Assembly: GCF_031932625.1 (NCBI RefSeq)
Contig: NZ_JAVSCK010000001.1
Coordinates: forward strand, 868,001-932,000
Origin: Hwangdonia seohaensis
Lineage (GTDB): Bacteria > Bacteroidota > Bacteroidia > Flavobacteriales > Flavobacteriaceae
DNA: 64,000 bases
Reading direction: 5' to 3'
Below the pieces are notes generated by a model. The model was not told where the DNA came from, searched no databases, and saw only the letters and a program-made list of their open reading frames with translations. The translations under genes and the position numbers were made by a program. This document shows positions 33,957-44,036 of this stretch, in pieces. Within the stretch, counting starts at the first letter, position 1; each line of letters opens with the position of its first letter.

Positions 33957-36900
33957 ATGAAGTTTTTTACATGCATTTTTATTATTTTGATTGGTGTTTG
34001 CGGGTTTTCCCAAGACCAAAATTCTAATTACAAAACTAAAAAAGTTGCTGTAAAAGATACCATTAGAATTGACAGCGTAAGTATTAATCCCCATTCGTTT
34101 TCAATTAAAAGGAAGGATAGCTCTGTAATCGATTCCATATATTACAGTGTCGATTTTGCAAAAGCACTTTTAACGTTTAAAAAGCCGATTGAAACCGATT
34201 CTATCATTATAAATTATTTAAAATTTCCGGATTTTTTAACCAAAACCTATAAACAATTAGACGAAAACATTATTGTTGAAAACAACAGTAATGCTCAAAC
34301 CCTATACAAATTATCCCAACCCAACGCTTCCAAAAATTTTATTCCTTTTGATGGCCTAACAACATCCGGGAGTATTTCGAGGGGTGTGACTATTGGCAAC
34401 AACCAAAATTCGGTGTTAAATAGCGAATTGGATTTACAAATTACAGGAAAGTTAAACGACAAAGTGTCCTTGCGAGCATCCATCCAAGACGCTAATATTC
34501 CGCTACAAGAAAGTGGTTATTCGCAACGTTTGGATGAGTTTGACCAAGTGTTTATCGAACTGTTTAGCGATAATTGGAACATTCGCGCGGGCGATATCGA
34601 TTTGGTAAATACCGATTCTTATTTTGCAAGTTTTTCAAAGCGTGTTCAAGGATTAAATATACATGCGAAATTGGGCAACGACGATGCACAAACCAACCTA
34701 TTTGCCGCTGGTGCCTTTGTACGTGGACAATTTACAAGAAGCGAATTTAAAGCACAAGAAGGCAACCAAGGCCCGTATAAATTGCAAGGGCAAAATGGCG
34801 AATTGTTTGTGCTTATTGTATCGGGTAGCGAAACGGTTTACGTAAATGGCGTTGCCGCAAAACGTGGTGAAAACGAAGATTATATTATCGATTATAACGC
34901 GGGCGAAATCATTTTTAACTCCACATTTCCCATCACTTCCGAAATGCGTATTACGGTAGATTATCAAGTAAGCGAACGCAATTATTCGCGTTTGGTGGCT
35001 TTTGGTGGCGGCCGTTTTGAAAGTGATAAGCTCAAACTTGGTGTTTCGGTGTATTCTGAAAATGATGCAAAAAATCAGCCTTTGCAACAAAATTTATCGA
35101 CCGAACAAGTTCAAATTCTTGCAAATGTCGGTGATGATAGAGCGCAAATGGTAGCACCGTCTGAGGTTTTAGAGGCTTTAAACGAGAATAGAATTCTTTA
35201 TAAAAAGGAACTCATTAGCGGTAACGAAGCCTTTGTGTTTTCAAACAATCCGGACGACGAACTGTATCGGGTTACATTTACGCAAGTTGGCCAAAATCAA
35301 GGCGATTATATTTTAAGCAGTGTGAATGCCATCAATAATATTTATGAATATGTGGGTATTAATCAAGGGAATTACGCGCCCATTATTCAATTGGTTGCGC
35401 CCACAAAACTACAGATTGCGGTGGTTAACGGAAGCTATAATCCCACCGAAAAAACGGCCATTCATTTTGAAGCTGCCGGTAGTAAAAACGATTTAAACCT
35501 GTTTTCCAATTTGAATGATGAAGACAACGACGGATTTGCCGGCAAACTAAAGATTACCCAAAACATCATTAAAAAAGACAGTCTTTGGAATTTAAACGCT
35601 TTTATTGATGGCGAGTATATTCAAAAAAACTTTAAAACCATTGAACGTTTGTACAATGCTGAATTTTCGCGTGATTGGAATATTGAAAATCCTTTGGGCA
35701 ATCAGCAATTTACAAAAACAGGTCTGCAGCTCATTCACCCTAAAAAGGGCATTGTAAATTATCAGTTTGAGCATTTGGAATTCTCTGAAAATTTTAACGG
35801 AAACCGGCATGTTGCCAACATCAATGTATTCCTTAATAAATTCAACATTCATTCTAATTCCAGTTTTTTAAAGGCGCAGTCAGATAAGAGTTCATCTACA
35901 TTTTTAAGGTCGTACAACAGCATAACTTACGGTATGCAAAGCAGTTGGATTGGTACAAAATTGGCGATTGAAAATAATGAACAAAAAGATAATACCACAC
36001 AAATTTTAACGCCTTTAAGCCAGAAATTTAAATCGTACGAACTGTTTTTTGGCGTTGGCGATAGCACTGCGGTTTTTGCAGAATTTGGATACAAAAACCG
36101 AGTAAACGACAGCATCCGAAACAACGCATTGCAAAAGGTTAATACATCCAATACCTTTTATTTAGACTCAAAACTTATTCAAAACAGCAACACCAATTTG
36201 TCGCTTTTCGCCAATTATAGAACACTTAAAAACGAAAACGACACGATTGCCACTTCGACTCCGCTCAGCGCAGGCGACGAACAATCTATAAACTCCAGAT
36301 TGCAGTTCAACCAAAAACTTTTTAAACAAATCATTTTATGGAATACTGTTTTTGAAACCAATTCGGGCACGTTGCCGCAACAAGATTTTACTTATGTGGA
36401 AGTTGAACCCGGACAAGGCACATATACTTGGATTGATTATAACGCCAATGGCATTCAAGAATTGGAAGAGTTTGAATTGGCGCAATTTCAAGATCAAGGC
36501 AAATACATTCGGGTTTTATTGCCCAATCGTATTTATTTAAAAACACATCAAAATAGGCTGAGCCAAACACTGACTATTAATCCGTCGCAGTGGTCGGTTA
36601 GTGAGAATAAGTCTAGAAAATTTTGGTCGCATTTTTACAATCAAACCAGTTATTTAATCGACAGAAAAATTAAAAGGGAAGGGCATGGTTTTAACCTAAA
36701 TCCTTTTGAAAACGATGCGGAGAACCAATTGGGTTTACAGTTAAACTTTAGAAACGTGTTGTTTTTTAATCGCGGAAAACAGCGTTACACCACATCGTAC
36801 ACATATTTGTCCAATCAATCCAGAAATATTTTGTCCATCGGTTTTATTGAAAATAGCCTGAAAAGCCATCAGTTTAATTTTAATCATAAAATTGAAGAAA

Positions 36901-37379
36901 GTTGGTTGCTTTCATTTCAAACGGCTTTTGATAAAAATGAAAGCCTCAGCGAAAATTTTACAAGTAAAAATTACAATTTTGATGAAACGCTTTTCAGCCC
37001 AAAGATTTCTTATTTGTTTAATGATAATTCGCGCTTCGATATCTTTTACCAAAACACTAAAAAAGAAAATACCATTGGTGGTTTTGAAACTTTAAAGCAA
37101 CAAAAATACGGAGTGTCGTTTGCATTTTCAAATAAAGAAAATCATGCGATAAGTGGTGAGTTTAATTATTTTTCGAATGCGTTTAATGGTAATGCGAATA
37201 CACCCGTTTCGTATCAAATGTTAGAAGGTTTACAACCCGGAAAAAACTTTACATGGAGTTTATTGGTACAAAAGAAACTGACCGACTTTTTGGATTTAAA
37301 CCTAAATTATTTTGGCAGGAAAACGGAAAACAGCAAAACCATCCACACGGGAACCATTCAATTAAAAGCCTACTTTTAA
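33957..37379 (+). CDS. Large outer-membrane beta-barrel-like protein of unknown function
   Basis: 1140 residues from the ATG at 33957; an in-frame TTG six codons upstream is less likely. A signal peptide ends near 'GVCGFSQ'. The body is rich in alternating beta strands with many short repeats such as 'DLNLNYFGRKTENSK'. The segment 'GSISRGVTIGNNQNSVLNSELDLQITGKLNDKVSLRASIQDANIP' begins a region I associate with conserved Bacteroidota surface proteins. Near residue 826 an acidic loop 'DYNANGIQELEEF' resembles an EF-hand-type calcium loop. The C terminus ends in 'TIQLKAYF', a terminal aromatic like an outer-membrane insertion signal. No catalytic motif and no TonB plug are seen. Function unknown. 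Confidence 0.7.
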   Translation: MKFFTCIFIILIGVCGFSQDQNSNYKTKKVAVKDTIRIDSVSINPHSFSIKRKDSSVIDSIYYSVDFAKALLTFKKPIETDSIIINYLKFPDFLTKTYKQLDENIIVENNSNAQTLYKLSQPNASKNFIPFDGLTTSGSISRGVTIGNNQNSVLNSELDLQITGKLNDKVSLRASIQDANIPLQESGYSQRLDEFDQVFIELFSDNWNIRAGDIDLVNTDSYFASFSKRVQGLNIHAKLGNDDAQTNLFAAGAFVRGQFTRSEFKAQEGNQGPYKLQGQNGELFVLIVSGSETVYVNGVAAKRGENEDYIIDYNAGEIIFNSTFPITSEMRITVDYQVSERNYSRLVAFGGGRFESDKLKLGVSVYSENDAKNQPLQQNLSTEQVQILANVGDDRAQMVAPSEVLEALNENRILYKKELISGNEAFVFSNNPDDELYRVTFTQVGQNQGDYILSSVNAINNIYEYVGINQGNYAPIIQLVAPTKLQIAVVNGSYNPTEKTAIHFEAAGSKNDLNLFSNLNDEDNDGFAGKLKITQNIIKKDSLWNLNAFIDGEYIQKNFKTIERLYNAEFSRDWNIENPLGNQQFTKTGLQLIHPKKGIVNYQFEHLEFSENFNGNRHVANINVFLNKFNIHSNSSFLKAQSDKSSSTFLRSYNSITYGMQSSWIGTKLAIENNEQKDNTTQILTPLSQKFKSYELFFGVGDSTAVFAEFGYKNRVNDSIRNNALQKVNTSNTFYLDSKLIQNSNTNLSLFANYRTLKNENDTIATSTPLSAGDEQSINSRLQFNQKLFKQIILWNTVFETNSGTLPQQDFTYVEVEPGQGTYTWIDYNANGIQELEEFELAQFQDQGKYIRVLLPNRIYLKTHQNRLSQTLTINPSQWSVSENKSRKFWSHFYNQTSYLIDRKIKREGHGFNLNPFENDAENQLGLQLNFRNVLFFNRGKQRYTTSYTYLSNQSRNILSIGFIENSLKSHQFNFNHKIEESWLLSFQTAFDKNESLSENFTSKNYNFDETLFSPKISYLFNDNSRFDIFYQNTKKENTIGGFETLKQQKYGVSFAFSNKENHAISGEFNYFSNAFNGNANTPVSYQMLEGLQPGKNFTWSLLVQKKLTDFLDLNLNYFGRKTENSKTIHTGTIQLKAYF

Positions 37380-37385
37380 GCCATA

Positions 37386-37422
37386 AAAAAACTCCTAAAA
37401 AAGAATATTTTAAGAGTTTTTT
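37386..37422 (+). terminator. Intrinsic terminator after the large barrel gene
   Basis: AAAAAACTC pairs with GAGTTTTTT (37386-37394 / 37414-37422) with an extended A/T stem and one mismatch, starting 6 nt after the TAA and ending in a T run. Confidence 0.75.
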
Positions 37423-37467
37423 GTTTATTATAATGTGATACTGAATCAAGTTCAGTATGACAAAACA

Positions 37468-38208
37468 CTAAATATTAGCCTTCATCAGCTCTCTATTCAT
37501 ACGCGCAATATTGTCTAACGAGATGCCTTTAGGGCATTCAATTTCACAAGCTCCAGTATTGGTACAATTTCCAAAACCTTCCAAATCCATTTGCTCCACC
37601 ATGTTTTTAACACGATCGGCAGCTTCAACTTGGCCTTGAGGCAGTAAAGCGTACTGAGACACCTTGGCGCCAACAAATAACATGGCACTTGAATTTTTAC
37701 AAGTAGCTACACAAGCACCACAGCCAATACAGGCCGCAGCATCCATGGCTTCATCGGCAGCGTGTTTTGAAATAGGAAGCGAGTTTGCGTCTTGGGTGTT
37801 CCCAGATGTATTTACAGAAATATAACCACCCGCTTGTTGGATGCGCTCAAAAGCTGTTCGATCCACAACCAAATCTTTTAGCACAGGAAATGCTGCAGCT
37901 CTAAAGGGCTCGATAGTAATGGTATCGCCATCTTTAAAGGAACGCATGTGCAGTTGGCATGTGGTTATGCCTCGGTCTGGGCCATGCGGTTCTCCGTTTA
38001 TGTACATGGAGCACGTACCGCAAATGCCTTCACGACAATCGTGATCGAATGCTATGGGTTCTTCGCCAGAGTTTACTAACTGCTCGTTCAAAACATCCAT
38101 CATTTCTAAAAAAGACATGTGCTCTGAAATATCAGCAACTTTATAATCGACCATTTGACCCTTTGCATTTGAGTCTTTTTGTCTCCAAATTTTAAGTGTT
38201 AAATTCAT
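37468..38208 (-). CDS. sdhB: Succinate dehydrogenase/fumarate reductase iron-sulfur subunit
   Basis: 246 residues from the ATG at 38208; the frame is open to a TTG 13 codons upstream, but this start gives the canonical 'MNLTLKIWRQK'. Ligands of three clusters are visible: [2Fe-2S] in 'CREGICGTCSMYINGEPHGPDRGITTC', and [4Fe-4S]/[3Fe-4S] in 'CIGCGACVATC' and 'CTNTGACEIECPKGI'. It carries electrons from SdhA to the membrane subunit. It is 10 nt after sdhA, last gene of the sdhCAB operon, and convergent with the large barrel gene and its terminator. Confidence 0.95.
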   Translation of the reverse strand: MNLTLKIWRQKDSNAKGQMVDYKVADISEHMSFLEMMDVLNEQLVNSGEEPIAFDHDCREGICGTCSMYINGEPHGPDRGITTCQLHMRSFKDGDTITIEPFRAAAFPVLKDLVVDRTAFERIQQAGGYISVNTSGNTQDANSLPISKHAADEAMDAAACIGCGACVATCKNSSAMLFVGAKVSQYALLPQGQVEAADRVKNMVEQMDLEGFGNCTNTGACEIECPKGISLDNIARMNRELMKANI

Positions 38209-38218
38209 AATGTCAATC

Positions 38219-40234
38219 TTATTTGTATGAACGTTGTTTAAGTTCAATATCTTTAAATTCTAATTCTTCTTTATGTAAAACGGCATTGGCCGGATCGCCT
38301 TTATATTCCCAAGCGGCTACAAATGCAAAGTTTTCATCATCGCGTTTGGCTTCGCCTTTTTGTGGTCCGGATTCTTCGGCAGATTCTTCCCTAAAATGCC
38401 CGCCGCAAGATTCATTACGCATTAAAGCATCTTTAGCAAACAGCTCGCCTAATTCTAAGAAATCGGCAACACGACCTGCTTTTTCAAGTTCAGGATTCAT
38501 TTCGTTTGCTGTTCCGGGAACATAAACATCTTTCCAAAACTCCTCTCTAATGGCTTTAATTTCTACCATGGCTTCTTTTAAACCTTCAGCATTTCTGGAC
38601 ATACCTGCCTTATTCCACATCACATTTCCTAGTTTTTTATGGAAATAATCAACAGATTTTGTGCCTTTGTTATTCACAAAGAAATTAATTCTATCACTAA
38701 CTTCTTTTTCGGCTTCTTCAAACTCTTTAGTGTCCGTTGAAATTTTTCCGGTACGGATATCGTCCGCTAAATAATCACCAATGGTGTATGGTAATACGAA
38801 ATAACCATCGGCTAAACCTTGCATTAATGCCGATGCTCCAAGACGATTTGCGCCGTGGTCTGAGAAATTAGCCTCACCAATACAGTAACACCCGGGAATG
38901 GTAGTCATTAAATTGTAATCTACCCAAATACCACCCATAGTGTAATGTACCGCTGGGTAAATCATCATAGGCGTTTTGTAAGGGTCTTCAGCTATGATTT
39001 TCTCATACATTTGAAATAAGTTACCGTATTTCGCCTCAATGATACCTTCACCTAATGCTGTTATTTTTTCTTTTGAAGGATTGGAAATATTATGAATTTT
39101 AGCCTGTTCTTTTCCGTAGCGTTCAATAGCCGAAGCAAAATCCAAATACACGGCTTCACCTGTTGCATTTACACCATAACCGGCATCGCAACGTTCTTTT
39201 GCGGCACGTGATGCGACATCACGAGGTACTAAGTTTCCATAGGCTGGATAACGACGCTCTAAGTAATAATCGCGTTCGTCTTCCGATAAATCGGTTGGTT
39301 TTTTTCGGCCTTCGCGTATGGCCATCACATCGTCCATGTTTTTTGGTACCCAAATACGGCCATCGTTACGTAACGACTCGGACATTAATGTTAATTTAGA
39401 CTGGTAATCACCCGAACGCGGAATACATGTTGGATGAATTTGTGTATAGCAAGGGTTTGCGAAATACGCTCCTTTTTTATGAATTTTCCAAGCTGCCGTG
39501 GCGTTTGAGCCCATAGCGTTGGTCGATAGGAAATATACATTACCGTAGCCACCCGAACCCACAACAACAGCGTGAGCGGAGTGTCTTTCAATTTCACCGG
39601 TAATCAAATTACGGGCAATAATACCTCGCGCTTTTCCGTCAACAATAACAACGTCGAGCATTTCGTGGCGGTTAAACATTTCAATTTTACCACGGGCTAT
39701 TTGTCGGTTCATTGCAGAATAACAACCCAACAATAATTGCTGACCTGTTTGTCCTTTGGCATAAAACGTTCGTGATACTAAAACACCACCAAACGAGCGG
39801 TTATCTAATAACCCGCCATAATCACGAGCAAAGGGTACGCCCTGGGCAACGCATTGGTCGATAATGTTTCCAGACACTTCGGCTAAACGATAAACATTGG
39901 CTTCACGCGAACGGTAATCGCCACCTTTTACGGTGTCATAAAACAATCTGTAAGTTGAATCGCCATCACCTTGATAATTCTTAGCGGCATTTATTCCGCC
40001 TTGAGCGGCAATAGAGTGCGCACGTCGAGGAGAATCTTGATAAGCAAACGCTTTTACGTTATAGCCTAATTCGGCCAAGGTTGCTGCTGCCGAACCACCG
40101 GCTAAACCCGTGCCAACAACAATAATATCGATATGACGTTTATTGGCTGGATTTACTAAATCGATATGATTTTTATAATCTGTCCATTTATCTTGTAATG
40201 GACCTTTTGGTATTTTTGAATCTAGTGTTGCCAT
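38219..40234 (-). CDS. sdhA: Succinate dehydrogenase/fumarate reductase flavoprotein subunit
   Basis: 671 residues, the long form of Bacteroidota (no signal peptide). FAD-binding 'IVVGTGLAGGSAAATLAELGYNV', the FAD-linking region 'RRAHSIAAQGGINAAKNYQGD' with its His, and catalytic 'HPTCIPRSGDYQ' and 'VVGSGGYGNVY' are present. It oxidises succinate to fumarate. The sdhC gene ends 3 nt upstream and sdhB starts 10 nt downstream, so the three are cotranscribed. Confidence 0.96.
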   Translation of the reverse strand: MATLDSKIPKGPLQDKWTDYKNHIDLVNPANKRHIDIIVVGTGLAGGSAAATLAELGYNVKAFAYQDSPRRAHSIAAQGGINAAKNYQGDGDSTYRLFYDTVKGGDYRSREANVYRLAEVSGNIIDQCVAQGVPFARDYGGLLDNRSFGGVLVSRTFYAKGQTGQQLLLGCYSAMNRQIARGKIEMFNRHEMLDVVIVDGKARGIIARNLITGEIERHSAHAVVVGSGGYGNVYFLSTNAMGSNATAAWKIHKKGAYFANPCYTQIHPTCIPRSGDYQSKLTLMSESLRNDGRIWVPKNMDDVMAIREGRKKPTDLSEDERDYYLERRYPAYGNLVPRDVASRAAKERCDAGYGVNATGEAVYLDFASAIERYGKEQAKIHNISNPSKEKITALGEGIIEAKYGNLFQMYEKIIAEDPYKTPMMIYPAVHYTMGGIWVDYNLMTTIPGCYCIGEANFSDHGANRLGASALMQGLADGYFVLPYTIGDYLADDIRTGKISTDTKEFEEAEKEVSDRINFFVNNKGTKSVDYFHKKLGNVMWNKAGMSRNAEGLKEAMVEIKAIREEFWKDVYVPGTANEMNPELEKAGRVADFLELGELFAKDALMRNESCGGHFREESAEESGPQKGEAKRDDENFAFVAAWEYKGDPANAVLHKEELEFKDIELKQRSYK

Positions 40235-40236
40235 AT

Positions 40237-40923
40237 CTATGATAATACGTATTTAAGGTGATGATAAAGTGCTATAAAGATAAATCCTAGCGGAATTAAA
40301 ATTGAGTAGGCCTTACCTATATTTTGAAGCGTTTTTTTACGCCAAACCGTTGAGCCCATAGATTGAAATGCCGATGTAAAACCGTGCAATAAGTGAAGCA
40401 TTAAAAACACAAAGGCAATAACATAAGCTATGGTTCTTATATGGCTATGAAATTTATGCGTTAGTTCTTCGTGATAACGAAGGCCTTCCACTCCTTGCAT
40501 TGTTCCAGACCAGTCGCCTTGTATAAATTTGGTGTTAATCTCTGGGAACCAAAAATCGATAAAATGCAAAACAACAAAAGCTAAAATGGCAACGCCACTC
40601 CAAATCATGTTTCTACTCATCCACGAAGAATTTGCAGCACCGTTATTTCTAGCGTAAGCAATGCCTTGGGCTTTTTTATTCTTAATTTCCAATACAAACC
40701 CCATTACAAAATGAAATACCACGCCAAAAATTAAAATGGGTTGCATTACAAATTGAATCAACCAATTGGTTCCCATAAAATGAGAGACCTCATTGAAAAG
40801 ATCTGCACTAAAAACAGATAAAATATTAATTGCAAAATGTTGAAGTAAAAAAAACATTAAGAAAAAAGCCGAAAGTGCCATAGCTACTTTTCTTCCAATC
40901 GAAGATTTAAAAAATCCGCTCAT
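40237..40923 (-). CDS. sdhC: Succinate dehydrogenase cytochrome b subunit
   Basis: 228 residues with five membrane helices ('KVAMALSAFFLMFFLLQHFAINILSVF', 'LIQFVMQPILIFGVVFHFVMGF', 'IWSGVAILAFVVLHFIDFW' and others), with His residues in helices suited to two heme b groups, the type B arrangement with a single anchor protein. It reduces menaquinone at the membrane. First gene of the operon, with an exact Bacteroidota promoter upstream. Confidence 0.92.
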   Translation of the reverse strand: MSGFFKSSIGRKVAMALSAFFLMFFLLQHFAINILSVFSADLFNEVSHFMGTNWLIQFVMQPILIFGVVFHFVMGFVLEIKNKKAQGIAYARNNGAANSSWMSRNMIWSGVAILAFVVLHFIDFWFPEINTKFIQGDWSGTMQGVEGLRYHEELTHKFHSHIRTIAYVIAFVFLMLHLLHGFTSAFQSMGSTVWRKKTLQNIGKAYSILIPLGFIFIALYHHLKYVLS

Positions 40924-40950
40924 TATTTTTAAAGTTAGTTTATAGTTTTA

Positions 40951-40982
40951 CAAAGGTAGTTATGGATGGAGTTATAGACAAA
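40951..40982 (-). promoter_or_regulatory. sdhCAB promoter
   Basis: TTTG (40982-40979), 20 nt, TACCTTTG (40958-40951), both exact matches to the Bacteroidota consensus. The sdhC ATG is at 40923, so the leader would be about 22 nt. Confidence 0.75.
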
Positions 40983-41032
40983 TAACAAATGTCATGTTTT
41001 TACTATTTAGAATGGTTTTAATCTGTAACCCT

Positions 41033-43876
41033 TTATTTTATTGAAATAATAGTTTTTTCAGACCCTAATTGAACCCCGTATTTTCCCTTTGGTAAGTAAT
41101 ATTTTCCATTTTCGGCTTTGTTTATTTTAATACTTGTATTTTCTTTCATTAGCATTTTTTTAGCTTTTTCAGAAATGGTTAAATCGTATTCCGTAACATT
41201 AAATCCTTTATCTGCTTTTATATTTATTTGATGCAATTCAGACTGGTTTTCAGAAAAGATTTTAATGGTTTGATCACCTGTACTATTGGCATAAAATTTA
41301 ATGCCGATTGATGGTTCAAAAACATTGGACCATGCGCTATAGGCACTTCCCCAACGTATGGAGTGTTTAATATCGTCAACATCAAAAAGCACTATAGGTT
41401 GGTTTATCTTAGATGCATCCACGGTTTGAAAGTGTGCAATATTGGTTTTGTAGATACCTCTCCCGTGGGTGCCTAAAAGCAAATCGTTGGCATCTGGTTG
41501 CACCACAATATCGTGCACGGCAACAGCTGGCAATCCCTTGCTAAAAGCCTCCCAGTTTTCACCATTATTAAAGGTTACGTAAGCGCCATTATCGGTGCCC
41601 AAATATAAAATATGCTCGTTTTTAGGGTCTTCTTTAATCACGTTTACTGGTGAAAGTGGAATGTTTGAACCGATGTCTTTCCATGTTTTTCCATAATCAT
41701 CGCTGCTGTAAACATACACCGAAAAGTCGTCCCAACGGTAGCCGTTTAAAGTCACGTAAACACGCTCTTTTTTATGTTGCGATGCTATAATGCGCGACAC
41801 CCATAAATCTTTTGGCAGGTTGTTTGAAATATGCTCCCAACTTCCACCTCCGTTTTTTGTGACGTGAATTAAGCCGTCGTCGCTTCCGGTGTAAATCAAT
41901 CCGAATTGAAAAGGCGATTCGCTAATGCTTGTTAAGGTTCCATAGGCAACATTTCCAGGCTTTCCGCCGTTGGTCAAATCGTTGCTAATGGCCGTCCAAT
42001 CATCACCTTGATTCATGGAGCGCATTAATTTATTGCCGCCCAAATACAAAATATCTTGATTGTGCGGCGATAATAAAATAGGGGTTTGCCAATTAAAACG
42101 ATAGGGTTTTTCGCCTAATTTATGCTTCGGTTGAATGTATTTTTGCTCGCCAGTTTTTCTGTTGATTCTAAAATAATTCCCGAATTGATAGCCTGTGTAA
42201 ACCACATTGGCGTTTCTGTTATCTATTTGAATGTGCATACCGTCGCCGCCCATAAGTCTTTGCCACGGGTGTTTGCCTTCTTGCTGCCACTGTTTGTCCA
42301 TTTTGGCATTATGGGCACCGACCCAAACACCGTTATCTTGCAAACCACCGTATACGTTATATGGTGTTTCGTGATCAATATTTATAGCATAAAATTGCCC
42401 AACGGATGTTACATTTAGCTTCTCCCAACTTTCGCCATCATCGTAACTAATGTTTAATCCACCATCGTTTCCATCAATTAAATGCCCCTGTTTGTTAGGG
42501 TTTACCCAAAGCGCTTGATGATCTACATGCACGTTTTCTTTGTTAATGGATGTAAATGATTTACCGCCATCCTTAGACTTTAAAATGGGCACGCCCATAA
42601 TATAAATGCCGTCTTTGTCTTGCGGATCCACGCGTATTTCCCCAAAATAATACCCGTAACTATAATACAAATCGTCTATATAGTTTTCGTGTGTTTTTTG
42701 CCATGTTTTTCCACCGTCGGTACTTTTGTACACCTCGGCGCCAATTACTGGCGTATCGAAAAGGAGTGAATTGGCATCTTCAAGATATTTAGCCAAATCA
42801 ATAGGCTTTACGCTACCGCTTCTTACCAATTGTTTTACGTTTTCGGCACGGTATTTTTCTTGAAATCCATTGGTTTTTAAAAACTCGTTAAGCTTTTTGT
42901 CTTCAATATTTAAGAAAGTTGTAACAGTCATGGTTTTAAAATCTTCTTTGGTCAAACCGTTTTTTTTGTCGTTTTTACTTTCTGAAGCCCTTCTGAATTG
43001 ACTGTCATGCAAGGCGTAAATAATGTTTTCGTTAAACACTGCCAAACCAATTCTGCCAACGCCATCGCCTGTAGGGAACCCACTTTCTGAAGTCGTTATT
43101 TTAACCCAAGAATTGCCGGCGTCGGTACTTTTATAAATTGCGGATTGGTTGCCACTCCCATTAAAATTCCACGCTTTTCTATCTTTTGTCCACGACGAGG
43201 CAAACATGATATTGTAGTTGTTTGGCGCGTGCTGCACATCAATAATGCCGCTTACATCGTCAACAAATAGTTTTTGTTCCCAAGTTTTACCGCCATCGGT
43301 GGTTTTGTAAATGCCGCGCTCCTTATTCGGAGAATATAAATGCCCCGTAACACCTACTACAACCTCATCGGCGTTATTAGGGTTAATAAGAATCCTGCCA
43401 ATGTGATGCGAATCAGGTAGCCCAACATGCACCCAGGTTTTGCCGTTATCTGAAGATTTTAAAATACCGATTCCCGCATAACTAGAGCGGGATGCGTTAT
43501 TCTCACCGGTGCCAACCCAAATGGTTTTGGTTTTCCAATCTACCGCAATATCGCCAACATTTTGAGTGTTTGAAGTATCTAAAATCGGTTCAAATGTAGA
43601 CCCGTTATTGGTTGTGTGCCAAACGCCACCAGAAGCATAACCTACATAAAACTCTATGGGGTTTTCAGGATTCACATCCAAGTCTACAACCCTCCCGCTC
43701 ATAATGGTTGGCCCTATATTTTCAAATGGCACATTTTTAACCAATGAATTTTGGGTTGAGGCCTGCTTTTGTTGAATCGCTTTTTCTAAAACTTTTGATG
43801 ATGTTGATGGCTGTTGACTAAAGCCAAAATAGAAACATAAAATGAAGCAAATAGTAAGCTTTTTTATAATGTGCAT
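41033..43876 (-). CDS. Secreted BNR/Asp-box repeat protein (sortilin-like propeller)
   Basis: 947 residues. Signal peptide ends near 'YFGFSQQ'. Many Asp-box/BNR motifs (S-x-D-x-G-x-T-W, e.g. 'STDGGKTW', 'SSDNGKTW', 'SKDGGKSF') mark one or two seven-bladed propellers as in sortilin-like (VPS10) and glycosidase-like families. It may bind or hydrolyse polysaccharide, but no catalytic residues are evident. The C-terminal 100 residues are beta-rich with a short basic end and do not fit the T9SS type A motif. The terminator at 43986-44015 belongs to the protease gene upstream. Confidence 0.75.
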   Translation of the reverse strand: MHIIKKLTICFILCFYFGFSQQPSTSSKVLEKAIQQKQASTQNSLVKNVPFENIGPTIMSGRVVDLDVNPENPIEFYVGYASGGVWHTTNNGSTFEPILDTSNTQNVGDIAVDWKTKTIWVGTGENNASRSSYAGIGILKSSDNGKTWVHVGLPDSHHIGRILINPNNADEVVVGVTGHLYSPNKERGIYKTTDGGKTWEQKLFVDDVSGIIDVQHAPNNYNIMFASSWTKDRKAWNFNGSGNQSAIYKSTDAGNSWVKITTSESGFPTGDGVGRIGLAVFNENIIYALHDSQFRRASESKNDKKNGLTKEDFKTMTVTTFLNIEDKKLNEFLKTNGFQEKYRAENVKQLVRSGSVKPIDLAKYLEDANSLLFDTPVIGAEVYKSTDGGKTWQKTHENYIDDLYYSYGYYFGEIRVDPQDKDGIYIMGVPILKSKDGGKSFTSINKENVHVDHQALWVNPNKQGHLIDGNDGGLNISYDDGESWEKLNVTSVGQFYAINIDHETPYNVYGGLQDNGVWVGAHNAKMDKQWQQEGKHPWQRLMGGDGMHIQIDNRNANVVYTGYQFGNYFRINRKTGEQKYIQPKHKLGEKPYRFNWQTPILLSPHNQDILYLGGNKLMRSMNQGDDWTAISNDLTNGGKPGNVAYGTLTSISESPFQFGLIYTGSDDGLIHVTKNGGGSWEHISNNLPKDLWVSRIIASQHKKERVYVTLNGYRWDDFSVYVYSSDDYGKTWKDIGSNIPLSPVNVIKEDPKNEHILYLGTDNGAYVTFNNGENWEAFSKGLPAVAVHDIVVQPDANDLLLGTHGRGIYKTNIAHFQTVDASKINQPIVLFDVDDIKHSIRWGSAYSAWSNVFEPSIGIKFYANSTGDQTIKIFSENQSELHQINIKADKGFNVTEYDLTISEKAKKMLMKENTSIKINKAENGKYYLPKGKYGVQLGSEKTIISIK

Positions 43877-43985
43877 GTTGATTGGTTTTTATGGTTATGA
43901 AAATTAACTATTCTAATTGTTGTGGCAAAATTTAACTGTTTTTATTTATATTTCATTGAAAAGTTCTGATGGGTTGGGATAAAAA

Positions 43986-44015
43986 AAAGCCTGTAAATTT
44001 GACTTCACAGGCTTT
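43986..44015 (-). terminator. Intrinsic terminator after matrixin-like gene 1
   Basis: AAAGCCTGT / ACAGGCTTT (43986-43994 and 44007-44015) with a 12-nt loop and a T run on the minus strand, just below the stop codon at 44037. Confidence 0.7.
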
Positions 44016-44036
44016 CATCTTATTTTATAAGCTTAA

